Part shown: positions 33,784 to 44,699 of the stretch, piece after piece
Layout: each line of letters starts with the position of its first letter
Position numbering within the stretch: the stretch's first letter is position 1
Source: Rana temporaria
Lineage: Eukaryota; Chordata; Amphibia; Anura; Ranidae
Direction of reading: 5' to 3'
Assembly (NCBI RefSeq): GCF_905171775.1
Contig: NC_053501.1
Coordinates: 18,699,254-18,763,253 of the forward strand
Length of the DNA: 64,000 bases
Notes under the pieces: generated by a model
What the model was told of the DNA's origin: nothing
Database searches by the model: none
What the model saw: the letters and a program-made list of their open reading frames with translations, nothing else
Program-made: the position numbers and the translations under genes

Positions 33784-35262
33784 ATGTGCAATTAGTTTTG
33801 TTACAAACTTAAATTCTGAGAATTTTTGGGGTTATTCAGGGATCCGGATGTATCCTAATCTTAATGATCTTGTAATGAATTTCATTGAAATTCATTTTGT
33901 TTATTCGTTTTCTAATGAATTCCAAATTTTCAGAATGATTTGAATTAAATTTGGTAAAAAAAAAAAATGATTGACCGATTTAAATTCTGTGTGAATAGCT
34001 GGTTGTTGGGGTCAGTGGGCCAGGAAGCCGGCCGCCACGTCCTTAACAACCGATGAGTCATCAGCTGTCAGCAGGCTTCCCTGATGACAAATGAATGTAA
34101 AGAAAAGAATGCCAACAATAAAAAAAACAGAAAAAAAAAACAGTGTGGGGTCCTCACCCAAAATCCATACCAGGTCCTTATCCGAGCATGCAGCATGGCA
34201 GACCATGAAAAGGCAGGCGATGACTGAGCGGAGCGTCCCATCCTCCTGAACCATACCAGGCCACATGCCCTTAACATAGGGAGTGCTTTAGGGCAGGGGG
34301 GCTCAGTCCCAAAGCGGGTCACCTAATGTCAGTGGATGACCTCGCCCCCTTGTGACTACACTACTCCAGCATGCCCCAATCGGTGATGTCAGCCCCTTTG
34401 CTATTTAGGATATTTCAGAGGGAGGAGCAGGCAGTCGGCATGGAGCCTTCTACAAGACCGGAGGTTGTTTTTTTGGGGGTCCGGCATGATTAACAATGAA
34501 TCTACTTCGGGGGACATTGTTTTAGATTTTTCAACAATTTGAATTGTCAAAAACTCCTGTAGTGTCTTTATCCACGTTTTACACTTTTTTGGTGCAAAAA
34601 GTATGTACCGTATTTCTAACTTTAAGAGGGAAGTTTTAGAAAAAAAAACTTTCCACAGCCCCCTGCGTATAACACGCAGGCACAGTTTACCCTCAATTTT
34701 CAGGGTAAAAAACTGTTATACGCCAATAAATACAGTACTTCATACTTGTACATGGGGTTGGGATCTGGGGGCCCCCTTGTTAAAGGAAGCTTCCAGATTC
34801 CGATAAGCCCCACGCTCTCAGACCCCACAACAACTGCCCAGGGGGAATGAGGGCTCGAATGTCCACCCCCTTTCATGGCCTGCCAGGTTGCATGCTCAGA
34901 TAAGAGGTGGTATTAAGTTGGGGGGGCACACTGTTTTTTTTTCTGAACTTTCAATTGTCGGCATTCTTTTCTTTACATTCACCTGTCAGTGGGGACTGTT
35001 GGCTCCTCCGTTATTAAAGATGCTGCTGGCTTCCCTGCACACTCCCTTACAACCAGCTATTCTTCACACAGAATTCGGTGGATCATTTTCATTTGATTGA
35101 TCCGAATTCAAATTGTTCCGCAAATTTGGAATTTACTAGAAAATTAATAAATGAAACTAAATTAAACAAATTGAAACTAAATTAATTTCAAAACAAATCA
35201 GCAACAAAATATATCTATCCGAAACAAAACAATTTTTTCCATTCTGCAGATATCTAGTTAGG
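33784..35262. mobile_element. Large imperfect palindromic element
   Basis: 34012-34240 is a diverged inverted copy of about 34860-35045 (shared 'gaatgtaaagaaaagaatgcc'). AT-rich outer parts with AATTCATT and complement extend the symmetry, and end words AGACATGTGCA and TGCAGATATCT are loosely inverted. It encodes no protein. The superfamily and exact ends are uncertain. Confidence 0.5.
34605..34735. mobile_element. Short GTATTTATCGG-type element
   Basis: Bounded by 'accgtatttctaac' and 'gccaataaatacag' with internal 'gcgtataacacgcaggc'. It is a short relative of the elements at 10406 and 40105. Confidence 0.55.
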
Positions 35263-35322
35263 ATTTGAACTGATACCTCCAGTGCTGCTAAGCAGAAGTA
35301 CTAACCACTTAAAGGGATTGGA

Positions 35323-36234
35323 AAGCTTTTTTTTTAAAATAACAAACATGTCATACGTACCTCCACTGGGCAGTTAGTTTTGCAGAGTGGCCCGATCCTC
35401 CTCTTCTGGGGTCCCTCAGCGGCGCTCCTGGCTCCTCCCTGCATCGAGTGTCCATGTCGGAGAAGCGTTCTCCTTGGTGGACACCCGTGCAGGCTCGCTT
35501 CCGAGACCTGCATCTGTGTCCATCCGCACAGAATACAGGACTCGGCCCCTCTGCCCGGAGCAGCGTCAATGGATGTTATTGACAGTAGTGGGAGCCAATG
35601 GCTGTGCTGCTATAAATCTATTCAATCAAAACAGGAGACACCAGCTAGAGCTGGCATGTTCGTCCATAGCCGAAGAATGATAGCATTCAGGTAAGTAAAA
35701 CTGTGGGGCTGGGGGGCTGCAGCACCTCAGAGGGTTTTTTACCTCAATGCATAGAATGCATTAATGAGGAGGTTCCATTACAAAAAAAAAAAAAATTAAA
35801 GTCAGCAGCTACTAACACTGTAGCTGCTGACTTTTTAATAAGGACACTTACCTGTCCTAGCCGCCAGCGATGTCTGCCCCCGCCGAGGCCGATCCTTGAT
35901 CCTAGCAGCTCCAAGCGCCGCCATCCACAGTAAGGGAAACAGGCAGTGAAGCGGTACGGCTTCACTGCCCGTTTCCTACTGCGCATGCGCGAGCAGCGCG
36001 GCGCTTTGTGAATGGGCCGGCTGCTTTCTGGGACACACAGTTCCCAGAATGCAGCGCGCCCCATTCACAAGAAGACAGTGTAGGAGGAGGAATAGAATCC
36101 ACCACGGTGGAAGAAGAGGCAGATTTGGCACTTCCGCATAGCAACAGCTATTTAGGGTGAGTAAAAAAAAAAAATTTCATTTTTTTTTTTTTTGACTTTT
36201 GGTGGAATATTTTTTTTCAGGTGGAACCTCCACT
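35323..36234. mobile_element. Composite of two TTAA MITEs
   Basis: TTAA at 35319-35322 and 36235-36238 bound the block. The left part (to about 35755) starts AGGGATTGGAAAGC. The right part ends GGTGGAACCTCCACT and has a 'gtcagcagctac' hairpin (35803-35840), shared with the TTAA MITE at 45594-46037. A 'cctcaatgcatagaatgcattaatgagg' palindrome marks the join. Confidence 0.6.
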
Positions 36235-36238
36235 TTAA

Positions 36239-36512
36239 GGTGAAAAACCATGAGGGTTTACAGACCCTTTAAGCACTGTGCTGCCAGTTATACAAGAGTC
36301 CCCTAGCTCTTTAAGATTCTTCGGGCCACATGTGACCAGTGACCACCACACATTTGACCCTAATTTTGAGATTAGTTGTTTCTCCAGTCCAGTCAAAGGA
36401 AGAATAGCGGTGTTGCCTCTCGGGACAAAGTTGACTAGTGAATGAGGAAAAAAAACAAGCATTTGTTTGGTCCACAGGTATTTGTAAAACATACAATGTG
36501 GCCCTTTGGAGA
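36239..36512. mobile_element. hAT fragment (right end)
   Basis: Ends in CCTTTGGAGACCCCTGG, the complement of the hAT end at 31001. The left end is unclear. Non-coding. Confidence 0.5.
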
Positions 36513-36682
36513 CCCCTGGTTTATATGAAAAATTATTTTACAGCTTTTTATTTTATTTTATTTTTTTACAGAGGAAGCGTTACCAGCATAGACTCTTCTG
36601 CGGTAGGATAACACCACTACAAAAGCGAATCAATGGAGCGGCTTTGCTAAATAAGGAGAGAAGTAGTAGTAAAAAAAAAAAG

Positions 36683-36809
36683 GTTAGTAAATAAGGTGAA
36701 GCTGTGTTCACTTTGAATAGCTAGATGTGTTAGGGAAATAAAAAATATATATATATATCTAGTATGAATGGATATTTAAAGTGAACACAGCTTCACCTCA
36801 TTCACTAAC
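36683..36809. repeat. Hairpin with 36-bp arms
   Basis: 36683-36718 and 36774-36809 are reverse complements with three mismatches around an AT-rich 55-base loop. The flanking reads 'gttagtaaataagg' and complement. Possibly a small MITE. Confidence 0.75.
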
Positions 36810-37602
36810 ATTCACTCTGCTAGTTGTCTCTCTCTCTTCAGTACATCAGCCTCTATGTTTTGCATTGCTAGTTAGCGCAACAAAATCAGTCAAGCTTCTA
36901 TTCGCTATTTAAATAGATATCTATCGAAAATGCAATACTTACAAGCAGAAGGATGGTAGACTCTTGGGAAAACTTTAGTTGGTCTACATATATCTGAAAA
37001 TGAATCAACAACTGCTACAGCCAGGCTACAAGGAAGTGTGAAGCTATGATTTAGTATTTACGATAACACCTGTACTGGTTTAGTAATAAAATGCCAAGAA
37101 GATATGATGAAAATTGTGCTTGATTTTCACAATGATGAAAATGTCAATGTGTTTTGGAATTACAGATTTGAAGGCCCATTTTGGTTCTTAGTGTCTCCAT
37201 ACTCTTTGCCCATTCCAGAACTATAATGACAAGCCGTAAAGTAATGAGTAATAGGTTCAGCATCTTACAAAAAACCTCACCAAACCATTCCAGTTTACTC
37301 TGTACATGAAGCATTATGCAATAGGATGCAGCTCACCAGGGGACAGGGCTAGGTTATGACATAATATTAACTTTCCAAATTACCTTAAAGCCATCTGCCC
37401 AACTAATACATCCTGTCGTCATGCAGTTTAGCGCTTTAACTTTAACTGTGTAATTGTAAAGGACTGGCAAATCTTCGGCATTCTGCCATGTTACCCAAAA
37501 TAGTTTTCATATTTGTGGACCTGTATCCAGTTACTGTTCTATTAAGAAGTATAGATTCTAAATAATTTTCTAAACAAGGTTAAAAGCAATGAAAAGTCCT
37601 AC
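36810..37602. other. Intron adjacent to the MDGA2 exon (downstream side)
   Basis: Sequence without repeat signatures. It would lie immediately 3' of the exon in the minus-strand gene. No further exon recognised. Confidence 0.5.
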
Positions 37603-37932
37603 CTGTACTGCTTGATATGTTGACATCATTGCTGATGTCCGGAACTCCTCCTCCCTTAAGTGATGCCACACATGTGTAAGTCCCAAAGTCTGTAAATTTT
37701 AAGTCAATGATATCCAGATTAGTGGTACCCGGAGAGACATCAGGGTCCGTCTGAGTGATGACCATCCTTTCAGAACTTCTCAGCGGCCGCCCGTTTTTAA
37801 ACCAACTGAACGTCAGCTCTTCAGATGGGACCGCTTCCACTTGGCAGGATATTTTCACCTCTCGACCTATCTGGATGTTGTCATCTTTGTGGTAGGGGTC
37901 TGGGGTTATCCAGTAACGGCCTTTTTTTAAAG
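37603..37932 (-). CDS. MDGA2: MDGA2 internal exon encoding one Ig domain
   Basis: The minus strand has an acceptor (ttttcacag) ending at 37933 and a donor (gtaggac) starting at 37602. The 330-bp exon is phase 1 at both ends, the usual form for an Ig-domain exon. It encodes ITPDPYHKDDNIQIGREVKI, then C in KISCQVE, W in FSWFKNGRP and C in GTYTCVAS, the core of an I-set Ig fold, and ends DISNDVNISSST. From memory this matches MDGA2 closely, probably its fourth Ig domain; the paralogue MDGA1 is clearly less similar. MDGA2 is a GPI-anchored neuronal surface protein that binds neuroligins and limits synapse formation. Neighbouring exons are not in the window, consistent with very long introns. Confidence 0.93.
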
Positions 37933-38580
37933 CTGTGAAAAGTAGGAAAAAAAGTCAGCATTAATATATTAAAGAAATATAGTCTTGTGAAAGTACATGG
38001 TACAATAATCTGTGTCAAGTCACACTGTCAACATGTAGTAAAACAATCTCAAATCTTCCATATAAAACTGTAAAAAGTTGACAAGCTAAAGCTGGTCATA
38101 AGCCTTTAAAGATGGTGAGACTCAAAAAAAGACTCCTTGGAGTGATTGGCTTTGTAACATAAACACGTTTATGTAGATGAAGAGGGAAAAGCATGTGGCC
38201 TGCAGAGCTCTCTGTTGTGGCCCGTGACCTCAAACCAGGGAAGCACATGCCCATGCTCTGGGATGGTGGGTCAGCAAGTTCAGATCATGATTAATGTGTT
38301 GCCGACCTGCCATCCCAGAGCATTAGAGTGCATTGAACCAGCAGAGGAAACAAGTGGTCACAGAGAGAGCAAGAGCCGCATAAGCCAGTGCATCTTGCTC
38401 TGTACAGCTGGCTCCTGTCCCAGGCAAAGTGATACCAAGTGCACTTCATCTGGGACCTTTCTAGCAGCCTGGGGAGAGATGCCAACAGAAGCTGGAAGAG
38501 GAAAAGGTTGGTGAATTAAAGATCAAATACACTGCACTTTTGCAATGGGCATATTAGCACTTATAGAAAATAGTTCTTAA
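37933..38580. other. Intron upstream of the MDGA2 exon
   Basis: The minus-strand polypyrimidine tract just upstream of the acceptor (plus 37934-37955, purine-rich on this strand) supports the splice site. The rest shows no recognised repeat or exon. Confidence 0.5.
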
Positions 38581-38811
38581 GCTGCTTTCACACTTCACCG
38601 CAGGTGCAGAGCAGTGCACCTGTGGTTTTCCTGCGGGTTAGCTGCACTGAGCCATAGACTTATATTATATCCTGTGGGTGTGGTGCATTTTCTAAAAATA
38701 GATCCATATAAAAAAATATATATTTTAACCTCTGATTTTAGATAAAATCAATCCTTTTAGGGATGAAAAGCCGCAGGTGCGCATAAACTGCAGGCATCAT
38801 GGTGAAAGCAG
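38581..38811. mobile_element. Small MITE-like repeat
   Basis: Ends CTGCTTTCACACTTCACC and CATGGTGAAAGCAG are inverted. The interior has 'ccgcaggtgcag' and 'gccgcaggtgcgc'. Class unknown. Confidence 0.55.
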
Positions 38812-38950
38812 TCTTATAGGGGGCTCAGGACAGTAAGGGCTCATTTACATTTGCGGTTTGGGGAAGATAAAATTCCATAGTTCATTTGTGGCCCGCAACC
38901 AGTTACCAAAGCCCTCACTCTTCAAAAGATTGAGCACCTTTGATCTATAG

Positions 38951-39107
38951 CAGGGGTCTCAAACTGGCGGCCCTCCAGATGTTTCGAAACTACAAGTCCC
39001 ATGAGGCATTGCAAGGCTGACAGTTACAAGCATGACTCCCACAGGCAGAAGCATGATGGGACTTGTAGTTTCACAACAGCTGGAGGGCCGCCAGTTTGAG
39101 ACCCCTG
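38951..39107. mobile_element. hAT MITE with perfect 8-bp duplication
   Basis: Terminal inverted repeats of 28 bp begin CAGGGGTCTCAAACTGGC. ATCTATAG is duplicated on both sides (38943-38950 and 39108-39115). The 157-bp body forms an extended hairpin with 'actacaagtcccat' arms. A young non-autonomous hAT. Confidence 0.95.
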
Positions 39108-39115
39108 ATCTATAG

Positions 39116-39952
39116 ACATGACATTATAAAAAAAAAAAAAAAGACTGGATCGATGAAACCAAATCTAATTTCTACAGGTAACATAAGTTGCCTGTAACAT
39201 TTCTAGTACCCTCAAGCAATTGGACATAAAATGTGAACTGATTAAAATGTGCTTGACCAGTCACATGTCTTGGTGAAGAAAACAGCAATTATAAAGTGAC
39301 TGATAAATAGGGCAGATAGTGAAAAGGAGACGAAAAAAAAAAAAGTAGTAAATCTTCATTCTTCAGATCTTCTAACTGAGCACCACAGTCCAAAATACTT
39401 CAGCAACCTGCCTTCTAAACTTCTCTCTCTCCCATTTTGTAGATGGAAATCAGCATCACACAAGACGCCAGAAAACAGGTGCTTCCATAGCTTTGACCCA
39501 GCTGCATAATCGAGGACACGGAGCTGAGGTTACATTTCACATTACATTCACACATCACCACCTTATCAACATTTGAGAGGTCATCTTGGATTTGCAAAGA
39601 TGAATAAGATGTTTTTTACACCAACACGTGGGTTAATATTTTCGTAAATCATACCTTTCCTGCCCAGGTTTGGAAACTTGTGGACAAATAAAACATTAGA
39701 ACTAAAAAGTAATGGATGCAGATGTTAAGTCACAGTCATTATTTCCAGGGGCATAGATAAGGGGCGGTTATGGGGGTCCAACCCCCTTCATTAGCTGTGA
39801 GAGCTACACAGCCCGAGCATTTTCAACACAGCAGCCTGTTTCTTCCTGCCACTGATAGGACAGTGTGGTAAGGAAAGGAGAACTCTAATTGGCCACACAG
39901 GCAGCTGAACTTTGGCACATGTAACAGTGTATATAGTGAGTAGGTTCAGGCT
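39116..39952. other. Intronic DNA, one hAT-end remnant
   Basis: Mostly unrecognised. 'caggggcatagataaggggc' at 39747 resembles a hAT terminal repeat without a partner. Confidence 0.4.
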
Positions 39953-39982
39953 TTAACCACTTGCCAAATGCAACATACATAC

Positions 39983-40015
39983 ATATATATAAATATATAT
40001 CTATATATATATCTA

Positions 40016-40104
<89 letters not shown>
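39983..40104. repeat. TATC/TA microsatellite
   Basis: About eleven TATC units followed by a long TA run. The Tyr/Ile-rich frames here are artefacts. Confidence 0.95.
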
Positions 40105-40106
<2 letters not shown>

Positions 40107-40566
40107 TATTTATCGGCGTATACCGCACAATTTTTTGCCCTGAAAATCAGGGCAAAATCGTGGGTGCGCGGTATACGCCGATACCCGCTTTCCCACGCCG
40201 AGTTTGAATACTGCGCCGACATATACCGAGCGCAGTACACTCGTGTATTGTCAGTCAGTCTCGGGTCCTCTCGCGCTGACGTCCTGGACGTACAGGACGT
40301 CAGCGCGAGAGTAGCCGAGCCTGCCCGACAATATACGAGTGTACTGCGCTCTGTATATGTCGGCGCAGTATTCAAACTCGGCGCGGGAAACAAGCGGGGA
40401 GGACGCGAGGACGCCGCAGAAGGACGCCAGACCCGACGAAGAGGACACCCGAAGCCTCCGATGGACGCCGCGCAAGACACCAAAACTGTAAGTACAACAA
40501 AACCTTTTTTCCACAGGAATTCGGGGAAACTTTAGGGGTGTGCGCTATACCCCGATAAATACGGTA
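40105..40566. mobile_element. Palindromic element with CGTATTTATCGG ends
   Basis: Ends CGTATTTATCGGCGTATA and TATACCCCGATAAATACG are inverted. 40196-40384 is a near-perfect palindrome (centre near 40292, 'cgtcctggacgtacaggacg'). Short elements at 10406 and 34605 are relatives. The 'gtaagt' and 'ccacag' words near the right end are probably coincidental. Confidence 0.8.
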
Positions 40567-41520
40567 TATATACATACACACACATACACACACGCTACGG
40601 TTTGCAACTGCTTTAGTGGCATTATGGCTGAAGGTATTAGCCATAACCCCGGTATAATTTTTTTTTCACAGCCGGCGCATGGATTTCTCATGAAACTGTT
40701 CAGAGCAGCTCATGAGCCCCTGGAATGCTTTCTGAAGTGACAGGTGACGGGAGGGGACGCCCCCTCCCACCGCTCACTGGTGTTTCCCGGGCTTACCTTT
40801 CCGCTAGTTCGCCCGGCTGCTCCTATAGTATCTACTCTTTGATCGCCTCTATGGTCTTGGAGGACCGGAGTAATGTCATGACGTCACTTTCCGTCCAGAC
40901 TGGAAGTAAACAATTTTTTTAAGCAAAAGAGCAACAAAAAATATATTTTTTTTTTTGATCTTTTGCTTTTAAAGGTCTTTTTGACTCCAGATCTCTCCAT
41001 GAAGTGGACTTTACATCATTATTGCTAATGCAAGAGATGTTTACATTCCTTGTAATAGTAATACAAGTAATAAAAAAATAATAATAATTAAAGGGACAGT
41101 GTAAAAATAAAAAGTAAAATAAATCAAGAAAAAAAGAATTAAAAGCGTAGGTTTATGTTTAAAGCGTAGTCTATGAAGATTTTTACGTACAGTAGTTTGT
41201 CGCCATTCCACAAGCATGCACAATTTTAGAGCATGACATGTTAGATATCTATTTACTCGCCATAAATTCATCTTTCACATTATATATTTATTATAAATTT
41301 GGGTATATATAGTGTTGGTTTTCTTTAATTGATTAAAGTGTATTTTTTTCCAAAAAATTGCAAAAACAGCATATTTCAAACGATCACCATTTTATTACCC
41401 ATGGTCTCTAGTAAAAAAAAAATTATATTTGGGGGTTACTAGTAATTTTCTAGCAAAAAAATACTGATTAAAACCTGTAAACAAAAAGTACCAGAAAAAG
41501 CCTGGTAGGCAAGTGGTTAA

Positions 41521-41738
41521 GTGCTCCCCACTGTTGCACAATTTTGCCACAGCCACAATTCGTTGCCGCATGGCACACTCGCTGCCTAATTATTCCTCCC
41601 TGGGAGCCCAAGGCCAATATTTATGGTCCTGATTACTTCTTCCCCTTCCAGCTAAACTGCAAATAGATATAACTTGGAAAATAAATCTTTAACAGGAGAT
41701 CTAGTCCCAGCCAGTGACTCTCTGGCACCAATCCTTTA
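41521..41738. other. Short intronic spacer
   Basis: No recognised feature between two elements. Confidence 0.5.
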
Positions 41739-42167
41739 GGCCTCGTACAGGCGAGCGGACATGTCTGATAAAAACGGTCCACGGACCGTTTTCATCGGAC
41801 ATGTCCGCTGGGATCATTTAGTCTGATGGCTGTACACACCATCAGACCAAATTCCCCACAGACAGACGACGCGGTGACGTGTCGGTGACGTTGACGCCGC
41901 CACGTCACCAAACCAGGAAGTAAAATACTTCCACGCATGCGTTGAATCCATTCGACGCATGCGGGAGATTTCTGCCTGCTGGTTAGGTGTACTAACCAGC
42001 GGACATGTCGGACGAACGGGTTTCCAGCCGACAAGTTTTAAAGCATGCTTTAAAACTTTTGTCTGCTGGAAACCTGTCTGCTAGGCTGTACACATGGTCG
42101 GATCTGTCTGCTGAAACTGGTCTGCGGACCAGTTTCAGCAGACATGTTCGGTCGTGTGTACAAGGCC
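41739..42167. mobile_element. Harbinger-type hairpin MITE (GGCC..GTAC family)
   Basis: Ends GGCCTCGTAC and GTACAAGGCC, flanked by TTA on both sides (41736-41738 and 42168-42170). It contains several tandem hairpins, around 41766-41804, 42018-42072 and 42108-42143. This is the clearest copy of the family. Confidence 0.85.
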
Positions 42168-42170
42168 TTA

Positions 42171-43342
42171 GAGTCCATTGTTGCACTTTGTTCTCAGAGC
42201 CCTAAAAACCTGGGCACCCACAGTATGCAACTTCCTACTTTTAGAAATGTCATGGCTGTGAATATGCCTTTAGCGCATCCCATTCTATGTGCACCCTACA
42301 TATGCTGCTGGGGGGTGTCCCTTAGAAATAACTTTTCCAAAATGTTATATCAGACTAAAGCAGCCATCTGGGTTTTTCGGTTAACCTTCATGCAATGATT
42401 TGTACTCCACTGACGCCTGGCGGTGCCTAGTTTTGAGTAAAAACTTTTGTTTAGGAGCTTATATAATGTATCAGCAGTAAGTGCACTCTTTGATTGACGC
42501 GCTTCATATCTCAATGATATACAGATTTATACAATTTATACCATTAGGCTGTCATTTTCACGCACAAGGCATTTGCTAGAAGTGCGGATCAGAATGTGAT
42601 TTATTACAAGATATGTTGGAAATGATAGATTTATACATATAAAGAGGCATTTATTCTTTAAGCCGATCACATTCAAATATATCTGAAAACACTTAAAAAA
42701 AAAAAAAAAAAAAACATTTTTTAAGAAATTACCAAAACAAAACCCATTTAATGCATCAGCCAGTTAAGTAAGAGAGTTCTTTAGGAGATGTGCACAGATA
42801 ATGCTGACCTTGCATTTTACTTAATTTAATTGCTCGTATGGCGTACATTCCGTAACGGGGATATATCACTATACTTTTGTCTCTGTACCCATTTCAAATT
42901 TTAATAACCATTACTGAGCTTAATACGGAGTCTCTCCGGCCCTGATATAAAAGGGTATTTTTAGATTCTTCTCAAGCACACGCGCCAGTATATTCTTGAA
43001 TAATTTATTAATTCTAATGTTTAATACGCAGATTTACACAATTGCTTGATTACAGGCGGGTTTGTTGCTTACTTTGGGAACAGCACAAGAATATTTATAC
43101 AGCTTAAATAACAGTGCTGCAGCGTCTGCCTAGTTTGCCCCTGAATTGGGGCAGACAAAGGTTTTAAAATCCGTCTATCTCTCTTCAATGTCAAAAAGCG
43201 ATTTTGAAAGGAATACCTGCAGTTTACTTTTATTGGAGTACCCAGTTTGAGTTTATCCAAGATTTACCTACAATTTGTATTTGATGTCACTCTGACATTT
43301 ACTTCCAGATTTGGAAACTTTACATTTTATTTTTTTATAAGC
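42171..43342. other. Apparently unique intronic DNA
   Basis: Repeat-free by eye. The part around 42480-43080 has a unique, AT-rich texture and could be conserved noncoding sequence, which I cannot test here. Confidence 0.4.
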
Positions 43343-43350
43343 CATAGCAC

Positions 43351-44227
43351 CAGGGCAGGACTTAGGGTGGTGGGGGCCCCTGGGCTTGAGTGTTGAAGGG
43401 GCCCCCTGGAGCCGAGAATTGGGGGGGATCGAAGCTGTTGAGCGGGGGGGGGGCGAATTGAATTTGTTGAGCGGGGGGGAGCGCATTAAAGTTGTTGAGC
43501 GGGGGGGGATTTTGCAGTTGTTGAGGGGGGGAGTGCCTCTCACCTGTGCCAACAGCCGGGGCCACAGACTGTCATTAGCCCGGCTGTCGGCTTTCTTCCC
43601 TTCAGCAGCCACAGTCCTCCACACACCACTCCGGTTCCTCCTGCTTCCGTGCTGCCTCCTCTTGCAGTCGGGGAAAATTAACCCTTTTGCGGGACTGCGG
43701 GCAGAAGCTGTCTGTGCGGGAAAGTCCCACAGAATCTGTGCGTGTTGGGAGGTATGCGCAGGGCCGCCATCAGGAATTTTGGGGCCCTTTGCACAGCTTA
43801 AGGCATGGGCCCCCTGAAGCAGAGAACCTAGGGGGGGTGGGGGTGCTGCCGCCTGAAATTGAGAAGCGTGGGGGCTGCCGCAAATTGAGAAGCGGGGGGG
43901 CCTTTACAAAAAAAAGAAATAAAGAAGAAAACAAATATATATAAATATATGTAGCCATCCGGGGCCCTGGGGACCTCTGGGCCTTTTAATAAAAAGAAAA
44001 AATAAACCTCTGGGCCCTTTAATAATAAAAAAAAAACATTTATAAAAAATACATAAAAAAAGGGAGGTTGCCAAACCCGGGGGCCCTGGGGACCTCTGGG
44101 CCCCTGGGAACCTCTGGGCCTTTTAATAAAAAAATAAACAAAAATAAAAAAATAAACATTTATAAAAAAAATAAAAAAGGGGGGGGTTGCCACATGGGGC
44201 CCAGGGGACCTCTGAGCCCTTTAATAA

Positions 44228-44284
<57 letters not shown>

Positions 44285-44368
44285 AATTTTTTTTATAAAA
44301 AAATAAAAAAGGTGGGTTGCCATCCGGGGGCCCTGGAGACCCCTGGGCCCTTTAATAATAATAATAAT

Positions 44369-44411
<43 letters not shown>

Positions 44412-44598
44412 CATTTTTTTACAAAAAATAAATAAAAAAAAGGGGGGTTGCCGTCCGGGGCCCTGGGGACCTCCGGACCCCTAAAAAAAAAAAAAAAAAA
44501 AAAAAATGTTTTTTTTTTTTTTTTTTTAAAGGGGGCCCCCTATTGGGTGGGGCCCCTGGGCTTGAGCCCAGTCAAGGCCAATGGTAAGTCCGGCCCTG
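43351..44598. mobile_element. hAT element carrying a decaying minisatellite
   Basis: Starts CAGGGCAGGACTTAG and ends TAAGTCCGGCCCTG. CATAGCAC is duplicated exactly on both sides (43343-43350 and 44599-44606). The interior is G-rich runs followed by several copies of a unit of roughly 100-130 bp. A second hAT-like end (CAGGGCCGCCATCAGG) lies at 43761. No transposase is encoded. Confidence 0.88.
43950..44520. repeat. Minisatellite of about 100-130-bp units with TA runs
   Basis: About five units share 'ggttgcc', 'ggggccctggggacctc' and 'ccctttaataa' followed by A/T-rich spacers. Two of the spacers expanded into TA runs (44236-44277 and 44373-44406). Confidence 0.85.
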
Positions 44599-44616
44599 CA
44601 TAGCACACATACCCAC

Positions 44617-44663
44617 ATGTCCCCCTCTCTATAGATTACATGTCCCCCTCTCTATAGATTACA
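44617..44663. repeat. 23-bp tandem duplication
   Basis: The block ATGTCCCCCTCTCTATAGAT plus TAC occurs twice in a row. Confidence 0.85.
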
Positions 44664-44699
44664 AACACTTACAAATTAATAAGATATTTTAATGAAAAG

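Larger units (their letters stand above)
39957..41516. mobile_element. TTAA MITE, CCACTTGCC family, with nested insertions
   Basis: TTAA at 39953-39956 and 41517-41520, with ends CCACTTGCCAAATGC and GGCAAGTGG. It contains a microsatellite and a GTATTTATCGG-type element, and its body resembles the one at 3691-4122 in reverse. Confidence 0.75.

Noticed and set aside
35380..35694. 104-codon plus-strand ORF
   Set aside because: It falls in a TTAA MITE core and shows no protein similarity.
40055..40535. ORFs on both strands over the palindrome
   Set aside because: Symmetry of the palindrome produces matched open frames, and low-complexity Tyr/Ile comes from the microsatellite.
40480..40560. Possible exon/intron signals ('gtaagt', 'ccacag')
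   Set aside because: They are inside a MITE with no conserved coding sequence on either side.
43386..43817. 143-codon plus-strand ORF
   Set aside because: Built on poly-G and hAT sequence. No recognisable protein features.
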